Positions 7,000 to 11,017 of a DNA stretch of 11,017 nt are shown here, piece by piece. The DNA comes from Deltaproteobacteria bacterium (GTDB taxonomy: Bacteria; Desulfobacterota; DSM-4660; Desulfatiglandales; HGW-15), in the NCBI GenBank assembly GCA_016926135.1, contig JAFGPH010000059.1:1-11017 (forward strand), in the 5' to 3' direction. Made by a program: the position numbers and the translations under genes. Position 1 is the stretch's first letter. Every line of letters starts with the position of its first letter. The notes under the pieces were generated by a model. The model was not told the origin of the DNA. It did not search any database and saw nothing but the letters and a program-made list of their open reading frames with translations.

Positions 7000-7046
7000 C
7001 CCTCCAAATCCGGAGGGGTCGAAAAGAGGATCATGGGAAAAGGAGG
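7000..7046 (+). promoter_or_regulatory. Structured mRNA leader of the cytochrome c3 gene, possible Shine-Dalgarno masking
   Basis: CCCTCC (7000-7005) and GGAGGG (7012-7017) form a perfect 6-bp hairpin with a 6-nt loop in the leader. The same CCTCC (7001-7005) is also complementary to the ribosome binding site GGAGG (7042-7046). Two exclusive pairings are therefore possible, one exposing and one covering the ribosome binding site. The sequence match is direct; a regulatory role is inferred. Confidence 0.35.
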
Positions 7047-7052
7047 AAAGGG

Positions 7053-7460
7053 ATGAAGAAGGGGACGCTGAGGCTTACGATGCTGGTGCTCTTTGCGGGT
7101 CTGATCTTTCTGAGCGTGGGCGTGCTCACGGCCGCCAATGTGCCCGATGAAGTCATGATCGATAACAAAGTATACAAGTCGGACAAAAAAGGGCCGGTAA
7201 AATTCAGCCACAAGAAGCATGCTGTGGATTACAAGGCCAAATGCAGTGATTGCCATCATGATTACAAGGACGGCAAGAACGTCTGGAAGGACACAGACCC
7301 GGTGAAGAAATGCGGCGACTGCCACGACGCCAATGAAAAGAAAGGCAATGTGGACAAACTCATGAACGCTTTTCACAAGAACTGCCAGGGATGCCACAAG
7401 GAGCTGAAAGGCAAGGAAGCCCCCTCCAAGAAGTGTAACGACTGCCACCAGGGGAAATAG
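7053..7460 (+). CDS. Periplasmic tetrahaem cytochrome c3 family protein
   Basis: The protein has 135 residues: a basic N-terminus, a hydrophobic core at about 8-25 and a probable cleavage after LTA or TAA (27-28), so it is exported by Sec. Four haem-binding motifs follow: CSDCH (64-68), CGDCH (87-91), CQGCH (111-115) and CNDCH (128-132). Besides the four motif histidines there are exactly four others (H53, H56, H69, H108), enough for bis-histidine ligation of every haem, as in class III cytochromes c3. FSHKKH at 51-56 is the typical c3 start. Classical Desulfovibrio c3 uses C-x4-C-H at two haems; here all four are C-x2-C-H. The many lysines are typical of c3 docking surfaces. The start was chosen because AGGAGG (7041-7046) lies 6 nt before this ATG and a signal peptide follows; an upstream in-frame ATG at 6975 would bury the signal peptide. 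It converges on the ferredoxin and dsr genes, so it could feed or drain the DsrMKJOP complex. Confidence 0.92.
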   Translation: MKKGTLRLTMLVLFAGLIFLSVGVLTAANVPDEVMIDNKVYKSDKKGPVKFSHKKHAVDYKAKCSDCHHDYKDGKNVWKDTDPVKKCGDCHDANEKKGNVDKLMNAFHKNCQGCHKELKGKEAPSKKCNDCHQGK

Positions 7461-7483
7461 CCGACCCTCGGCCCCGATAACTG

Positions 7484-7520
7484 AAAAAGAAAGGCCGCTT
7501 GAAAAAGCGGCCTTTCTTTT
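7484..7520. terminator. Strong bidirectional intrinsic terminator between cytochrome c3 and ferredoxin
   Basis: GAAAGGCCGCTT (7489-7500) and AAGCGGCCTTTC (7505-7516) pair perfectly over 12 bp around a GAAA tetraloop (7501-7504), a GNRA-type loop. TTTT follows on the plus strand (7517-7520), and AAAAA (7484-7488) precedes it, giving a T-run on the minus strand. It lies 28 bp after the cytochrome stop and can also stop readthrough from the convergent ferredoxin gene. Confidence 0.92.
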
Positions 7521-7545
7521 ATCCTAAGTCGGCATCGAATATGAG

Positions 7546-7571
7546 AAAAACGTCACCCCGACTTCCCGGTG
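7546..7571 (-). terminator. Weak terminator candidate for the ferredoxin gene
   Basis: On the minus strand, CACC (7568-7571) and GGTG (7554-7557) can pair around a 10-nt loop that allows one more G-C pair. ACG and then TTTTT (7546-7550) follow. The stem is short, so this is only a candidate; the stronger bidirectional hairpin at 7489-7516 lies just beyond it. Confidence 0.3.
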
Positions 7572-7609
7572 TGGCGTTCTTGGTTCCGGCGGTTCGTCAG
7601 GGCGTCTCC

Positions 7610-7798
7610 TCAGACTTCCGTGACGGTGATGGCCTCTTGATCACAGACCTCCACGCAGCTCTCACAGCCCAGACATTCCTCTGCGTTGACCGGCACGGAT
7701 TTTCCGTCCTGCATCTCATAAACGTCTACGGGGCACACCTCCACGCACTCCTCACACCCCTCGCACTTGTCATGATCCACGGTTACTTCATATCCCAT
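7610..7798 (-). CDS. 2[4Fe-4S] ferredoxin
   Basis: The 62-residue protein has two cluster motifs: C12-x2-C15-x2-C18-x3-C22-P and C42-x2-C45-x2-C48-x3-C52. This is the bacterial-type two-cluster ferredoxin, a cytoplasmic low-potential one-electron carrier. The proline usual after the fourth cysteine is present in the first motif but replaced by D53 in the second. The protein is strongly acidic, as expected. There is no signal peptide. The ribosome binding site AGGAGG (7808-7813, minus strand) is 9 nt before the ATG. It lies 190 bp downstream of dsrP on the same strand, with a weak hairpin and a possible promoter between them, so it may be a separate unit. It could exchange electrons with DsrK/DsrC, sulfite reductase or other cytoplasmic enzymes; the partner is not shown by the sequence. 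Confidence 0.92.
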   Translation of the reverse strand: MGYEVTVDHDKCEGCEECVEVCPVDVYEMQDGKSVPVNAEECLGCESCVEVCDQEAITVTEV

Positions 7799-7890
7799 CA
7801 GTCCATCCCTCCTATATTGAAGTGTAAATCCAGAGTGTTATGCTCGGTTTCCGCCGGCCTCAACACAGCTGTCCGCGCAAACGAGTGTGA

Positions 7891-7919
7891 TCTTTAACAG
7901 AGGAAAATAGGGGTGTCAA
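7891..7919 (-). promoter_or_regulatory. Possible promoter for the ferredoxin gene
   Basis: On the minus strand, TTGACA (7914-7919) is a perfect -35. The -10 is weak: TAAAGA (7891-7896, 17 bp spacing) or TTAAAG (7892-7897, 16 bp). It would give a leader of about 85 nt. If it is inactive, the ferredoxin would depend on readthrough from dsrP. Confidence 0.4.
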
Positions 7920-7972
7920 GTTTTTTCTCCCCCTTTTCCGGAAGGTTGAAAATATAATGTTTCCAGTTAATT

Positions 7973-7987
7973 AGGCAGATTTTGCCT
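7973..7987 (-). terminator. Weak hairpin directly after dsrP
   Basis: On the minus strand, AGGCA and TGCCT pair perfectly over 5 bp around a 5-nt loop, 1 bp after the dsrP stop codon. AATTAA follows rather than a clean T-run, so termination is probably partial. It may also protect the 3' end of the dsr transcript. Confidence 0.35.
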
Positions 7988-7988
7988 T

Positions 7989-9146
7989 TCAGGCGGACGC
8001 CTCTTCTTTTATGGATACGACCACCTTGTAGAGCACCGTGAGCACAAAAAAACCCGTGGCCCAGACGCCCGTGGAGATCACCATCTCGGGGAACGTGGGC
8101 CAGTACTCAAAGACCCTCTCAAAGGGGTTGGGGATGAAACCCCCGATGACCAGGCCGAAGCCCTTGTCGATCCAGGTGGCGATGACCACACAGGCGCAGG
8201 CAACGGCCAGGGTCTTCTCCGTGCGCCGGGTAGCCGGCACAATGAGGAGGATCAGGGAGAGAACCGCAAAGAAAGCAGCGGTCCACATCCAGGGCACCAG
8301 CTTTCCGTGACCCTCCAGGCCCACAAAAAGATAGACGATGGGGTGCATGTGGCCCGGGATCTGGCTGTAAAAGGCCGTAAAGAGTTCCAGCAGGAAGAAG
8401 AACACGTTCAGCATCATGGCGTAGGTGATGATGCTCCCCAGGGTTCTGATCTGTTCTTTGCCCGGGTCGAAGCGACTTACCTTGCGGACGATGAGGCAGA
8501 GCAGGACCAGAAGGGCCGGACCGGAGCAAAACGCCGAAGAGAGAAAGCGGGCTGCCATGATCGCCGTCAGCCAGTAGTGCCTGCCCGGCAGACCTGCGTA
8601 CAGAAACGCCGTAACGGTGTGGATGCTGAAGGCCCAGGGGATGGAGATGTAGATCAACACCTTGATCCATTTCTGATAGGGCACCCCCTTTTTCTCCGCG
8701 CTCAGCACGTTCCATCCGATGATGAGATTCAGGAGCAGGTACACGTTCAGAACGATCATATCCCAGAACAGGATGGAGGTCGGATTGGGATAGAGAATGA
8801 TGTTCAGCATCCGGGGCAGGTTCCCCAAATCCACCATCACGAAGAGACCGCACATGATGATGGAGGCCACGGCCAGAAACTCTCCGAGGATGGTGATTCT
8901 TCCGAAGGCTTTATAATTGTGCAGATAATAAGGAAGGACCACCATCACCCCGGAGGCGGCCACCCCCACGAAGTAGGTGAGCTGGCCGATGTAGAAACCC
9001 CAGGACACATCCCGACTCATCCCGGTGATCCGGAGACCTTCGGTGAATTGGTACAGATAGCTTGCGAAGCCTGCCGCCATCAGGGCAAGCAGGACGATCA
9101 ACCAGCCCCAGTACGTTTGACTCCCTCTCAGTGCCTTGTCCAGCAT
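7989..9146 (-). CDS. dsrP: DsrP, integral membrane subunit of the DsrMKJOP complex (NrfD/PsrC family)
   Basis: The 385-residue protein has about ten hydrophobic segments (roughly 13-33, 54-74, 86-106, 125-147, 162-183, 204-222, 238-260, 284-304, 311-331 and 357-378). This is the NrfD/PsrC type of membrane quinone-interacting protein. In the Dsr complex, DsrP pairs with the periplasmic FeS protein DsrO and is thought to exchange electrons with menaquinone. Charged and polar residues within or near the helices include E36, D106, H176, E254 and H268; these may be involved in quinone or proton handling, but that is inferred. The identity is supported by similarity to DsrP (for example the PGHMHPIVYLF segment, 264-274) and by the dsrK-J-O-P order. 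The start ATG is 7 nt after the dsrO stop, and its ribosome binding site (TGAGG) overlaps that stop, so translation is probably coupled. It is the last dsr gene of the run, with a short hairpin after it. Confidence 0.92.
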   Translation of the reverse strand: MLDKALRGSQTYWGWLIVLLALMAAGFASYLYQFTEGLRITGMSRDVSWGFYIGQLTYFVGVAASGVMVVLPYYLHNYKAFGRITILGEFLAVASIIMCGLFVMVDLGNLPRMLNIILYPNPTSILFWDMIVLNVYLLLNLIIGWNVLSAEKKGVPYQKWIKVLIYISIPWAFSIHTVTAFLYAGLPGRHYWLTAIMAARFLSSAFCSGPALLVLLCLIVRKVSRFDPGKEQIRTLGSIITYAMMLNVFFFLLELFTAFYSQIPGHMHPIVYLFVGLEGHGKLVPWMWTAAFFAVLSLILLIVPATRRTEKTLAVACACVVIATWIDKGFGLVIGGFIPNPFERVFEYWPTFPEMVISTGVWATGFFVLTVLYKVVVSIKEEASA

Positions 9147-9153
9147 ACATGCC

Positions 9154-9957
9154 TCACACGATGTAGTAAATGTTGGGCCCCGTGCCCAGCTCCGGTTTTC
9201 GCCGAAGCGTGAAATGCGCCCGGAGCGATCGTCTCACGTCGGAATCCGGGGCCTCCAGGTCCCCGAACACCAGGCTGCCCTTTGCAATCTTGTTGGCGGC
9301 CTCCACGCAGGCGGGATATTCCCCCTTGGCCAATCTCTCCGCGCACAGATCGCACTTTTCCACGACCCCTTTGGAGCGGGTGGGGAAGTCCGGGTTTGTG
9401 GGGAAACCGGGGTTGAGCGCCTTGGGGGCGCGCCGCGGGTCGCCCCAGTTGAAGCTCCTCGCCCCGAAAGGACAGGCCGCCATGCAAAAACGGCAACCGA
9501 TGCACCGGTGCATGTCCATCATGACGACACCGTCTTCCCGCTTCCAGGTGGCCTTGGTGGGACAGGCCCTGCAGCAGGGCGGATTGGTGCAGTGGTTGCA
9601 GAGCAGGAGAAAGTTCCTGCCCTTGAATTTGTCCGCAAGATAGTCGTGTTCCTGGCCCGGGAAGGAGTGCTCGAAGGTCTCCTTCCAGATCCACTTGATC
9701 TCTTCCTTGGGATTCCCGTGATTGGGCACATTGTGGGCGCGGTGACAGGCCTCGACGCACTTGTCCATGATCGCGTCGGTCATCCTGTTCATGTCCACGA
9801 CCATACCCCACTTCTTGCCCGCAGTGAGCGCTGCCCCCTGCAACTGGGCCTCCGCCTCACCCGGTGCGAACAGTTCGAACGCGGCCCTCCCCCCTGCCAG
9901 CCCTGCGAAGGCCGAGAGCCCGGCGATCTTCAGGAATTTTCTTCTCTCCATGGCCAT
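9154..9957 (-). CDS. dsrO: DsrO, periplasmic iron-sulfur subunit of DsrMKJOP with Tat signal
   Basis: The 267-residue protein is a ferredoxin-like electron-transfer subunit of the DmsB/PsrB/NrfC type. It starts with a twin-arginine signal (ERRKFLK at 4-10, hydrophobic stretch 11-22, AEA near 35-37), so it is folded with its clusters and exported by Tat. Cysteine groups are C120-x2-C123-x4-C128-x3-C132, C152-x2-C155-x2-C158-x3-C162, and C202-x2-C205-x11-C217, with C67 and C71 upstream. By the usual pairing in this fold, three [4Fe-4S] clusters are complete, while the fourth has lost its ligands (D61, M64 and A221 stand where cysteines are expected). It should relay electrons between DsrJ haems and DsrP. 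The ATG at 9957 was chosen because AAGGAG (9966-9971) lies 8 nt upstream and the Tat motif follows at once. A GTG at 9960 is an alternative. The start overlaps the dsrJ stop (TGATG). Confidence 0.92.
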   Translation of the reverse strand: MAMERRKFLKIAGLSAFAGLAGGRAAFELFAPGEAEAQLQGAALTAGKKWGMVVDMNRMTDAIMDKCVEACHRAHNVPNHGNPKEEIKWIWKETFEHSFPGQEHDYLADKFKGRNFLLLCNHCTNPPCCRACPTKATWKREDGVVMMDMHRCIGCRFCMAACPFGARSFNWGDPRRAPKALNPGFPTNPDFPTRSKGVVEKCDLCAERLAKGEYPACVEAANKIAKGSLVFGDLEAPDSDVRRSLRAHFTLRRKPELGTGPNIYYIV

Positions 9958-10343
9958 CACGAATTCTCCTTAGGCGCGATGTGGCAGTCCCAGCAAAAGG
10001 GATCTACGCCCATGTAATTGTGGCACTGGTCGCAAAATTTGCTCTTGTTGGAGTGGCATTCCATGCAGGTGATCTGAAGGCTTTTGTAGTAGGTCTTGCC
10101 CCCGGCGTTTTTGTAGTAGCGGTTGGCATCGCGAACCACCTCCTGCCTCCACTCGTCCAGCATTTTCATGTGCTCCGTCTTCATGAAGGCCTTGGGCTCG
10201 ATGCACTGCTTGGCCGCCTTTGCCTTGTCCGTGAGGACCGGGTCCGGCGCCTTGGCCGCCTTGCCGGCATTGTAGTAGACCGGGAACAGGAGCAACCCCA
10301 GACCAACAATCAGGCCCGTAATGATCTTGCCGCCGTCATACAT
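9957..10343 (-). CDS. dsrJ: DsrJ, trihaem cytochrome c subunit of DsrMKJOP
   Basis: The 128-residue protein has a hydrophobic segment at about 6-22 that is probably an uncleaved membrane anchor, with the rest in the periplasm. Three haem motifs follow: CMECH (93-97), CDQCH (104-108) and CWDCH (117-121). Outside these motifs there is only one cysteine (C47) and one histidine (H58), with several methionines nearby (M54, M59, M61). This fits the unusual DsrJ ligand set known from the family: one His/Cys, one bis-His and one His/Met haem. DsrJ sits on the periplasmic side of the complex; its electron partner is not settled. The ATG at 10343 overlaps the dsrK stop as TGATG, with GAGGAGG (10354-10360) 10 nt upstream; a GTG at 10346 is the alternative start. 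The protein begins MYDGGKII, as DsrJ proteins commonly do. Confidence 0.93.
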   Translation of the reverse strand: MYDGGKIITGLIVGLGLLLFPVYYNAGKAAKAPDPVLTDKAKAAKQCIEPKAFMKTEHMKMLDEWRQEVVRDANRYYKNAGGKTYYKSLQITCMECHSNKSKFCDQCHNYMGVDPFCWDCHIAPKENS

Positions 10344-11017
10344 CACGCTTCTTCCTCCTCCGCTTCCTCCATGCCCGGGAGCGGCTCCCCCCGCAGATCG
10401 GTCGTCCGCTCCTGCTCTCCTTCCTGAATCAGGGCATTGCCCACCAGCTCGTGCACCCCGGTTACCCCAACCTCGGGAACCCAGTATTCCATGAGGTTCG
10501 GCAGAACAGCCCGGTCAATGGCGCAGACGCAGGCAAGCATGTTGACCCCGTGCTTCTCGTGGACGAACTTGACCGCGTTGGCCCTGGGAAGCCCTCCCCG
10601 CAGCCGGAGCTCCATGTTTTCTCCCGCATTCAAACCGGCCCCACTCCCGCAGCAGAACGTTTGCTCCCGGATGGTGTTGTCCGGCATCTCGTAAAAGTGG
10701 TTGCACACGCTCCGGATGATGTATCTCGGCTCCTCCAGCAAACCCATGCCTCTGGCGGGATTGCAGGAGTCATGGAAGGTCACCTTCAGGTTGTCGTTCT
10801 TGCTCGGGTCCAGCTTGAGCTTGTTGTGGTGGATGAGGTCGGCCGTGAACTCGGTGATATGAACCATCTTGGTGGATTTCGCGTTCTCAAACCGGGTTCC
10901 CGTGATGGGGGAGACGGGTTCTTCCAGGAAGTCCGCAGGCCCGTTGAACGTGTCCATATACTGGTTGATCACCCGCCACATGTGCCCGCACTCCCCGCCC
11001 AGGATCCATTTCACCCC
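10343..11017 (-). CDS. dsrK: DsrK, cytoplasmic HdrD-like catalytic subunit of DsrMKJOP (C-terminal 224 residues)
   Basis: The gene runs in from the right window edge; the N-terminal part with the ferredoxin-type cluster motifs is not visible. The 224 residues present hold CCG-type (HdrD/GlpC) cysteine motifs: ECGHMWR near the edge, then HDSCNPARG, VCNHF, FCCGSGAG and a late ACVCAID (C-x-C). Such motifs bind the special [4Fe-4S] cluster that performs disulfide chemistry. In DsrK the substrate is thought to be the DsrC trisulfide made by sulfite reductase. The C-terminus ends in a very acidic tail (EEAEEEEA). dsrJ follows with a 1-bp overlap and no dsrL in between, the arrangement of sulfate reducers. 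An apparent start at 11014 is a GTG inside the gene, so the frame was taken to the edge. Confidence 0.94.
   Translation of the reverse strand, partial: GVKWILGGECGHMWRVINQYMDTFNGPADFLEEPVSPITGTRFENAKSTKMVHITEFTADLIHHNKLKLDPSKNDNLKVTFHDSCNPARGMGLLEEPRYIIRSVCNHFYEMPDNTIREQTFCCGSGAGLNAGENMELRLRGGLPRANAVKFVHEKHGVNMLACVCAIDRAVLPNLMEYWVPEVGVTGVHELVGNALIQEGEQERTTDLRGEPLPGMEEAEEEEA

Noticed and set aside
6975..7052. Upstream in-frame ATG as start of the cytochrome c3 gene
   Set aside because: It would put 26 mostly charged residues before the signal peptide and has no good ribosome binding site, while the ATG at 7053 has AGGAGG at 6 nt.
7499..7897. Plus-strand reading frame across the ferredoxin locus
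   Set aside because: It begins inside the strong terminator hairpin and is antisense to the ferredoxin, whose eight cysteines in two perfect motifs are decisive.
9136..10017. Long plus-strand reading frame opposite dsrO
   Set aside because: It lies fully antisense to a clear dsrO gene with Tat signal and cysteine motifs, and its own protein is low-complexity shadow sequence. The same applies to 8307-9212 opposite dsrP.
7989..11017. Oxidative (sulfur-oxidiser) type dsr cluster
   Set aside because: dsrL, which separates dsrK from dsrJ in sulfur oxidisers such as Allochromatium, is absent, and dsrP is not followed by dsrN.
1..11017. CRISPR array, tRNA/rRNA genes, transposase, phage or toxin-antitoxin genes
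   Set aside because: No regularly spaced repeats, tRNA-like cloverleaf or matching coding motifs were found on reading either strand by eye; a dedicated scan was not possible.

Overview
The window looks like a piece of the chromosome of a GC-rich, anaerobic, sulfate-reducing bacterium, most likely in the Desulfobacterota (the former sulfate-reducing Deltaproteobacteria). The main evidence is a minus-strand dsrK-dsrJ-dsrO-dsrP run, which encodes part of the membrane complex that sends electrons to DsrC/dissimilatory sulfite reduction. Other evidence is a periplasmic multihaem cytochrome c3 and a two-cluster ferredoxin next to it. dsrK is followed directly by dsrJ, with no dsrL between them. 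This is the order of sulfate reducers rather than of sulfur oxidisers such as Allochromatium.

Layout. (1) Positions 1-61, minus strand: the first 20 codons of what looks like coaBC, with a perfect-consensus promoter upstream. (2) Positions 229-4507, plus strand: a promoter followed by three same-direction genes. These are an unusual fusion of an Old Yellow Enzyme-type flavin oxidoreductase to universal stress protein domains, a small four-helix membrane protein, and an acyl-CoA synthetase (AMP-forming). The first two genes are 11 bp apart. A REP-like palindrome lies before the third. (3) Positions 4508-6923, plus strand: an elongation factor G paralogue outside any ribosomal-protein operon. 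Its leader contains a terminator-like hairpin, and it is followed by a long imperfect palindrome with a T-run. (4) Positions 6929-7520, plus strand: a promoter, a structured leader and a secreted tetrahaem cytochrome c3, ended by a strong GAAA-loop hairpin that can work in both directions. (5) Positions 7546-7919, minus strand: a 62-residue 2[4Fe-4S] ferredoxin with its own possible promoter. (6) Positions 7973-11017, minus strand: dsrP, dsrO, dsrJ and the 3' part of dsrK. The genes overlap or nearly touch, so they form one transcript whose promoter lies beyond the right edge.

How the genes may work together. DsrK (cytoplasmic, HdrD-like) reduces the DsrC trisulfide. DsrP (with DsrM, outside the window) spans the membrane. 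DsrO and DsrJ carry FeS clusters and haems on the periplasmic side. The cytochrome c3 is a plausible periplasmic electron carrier for this complex, and the ferredoxin is a cytoplasmic one; both links are inferred only from position. The left-hand operon looks like organic-acid activation plus a reductive flavoenzyme. Its substrate cannot be read from the sequence.

The most unusual items are the flavin oxidoreductase-USP fusion, the EF-G paralogue with a rewritten domain IV segment and a possible attenuator, and a cytochrome leader that could mask its own ribosome binding site. No CRISPR array, tRNA, rRNA, transposase or phage gene was seen.
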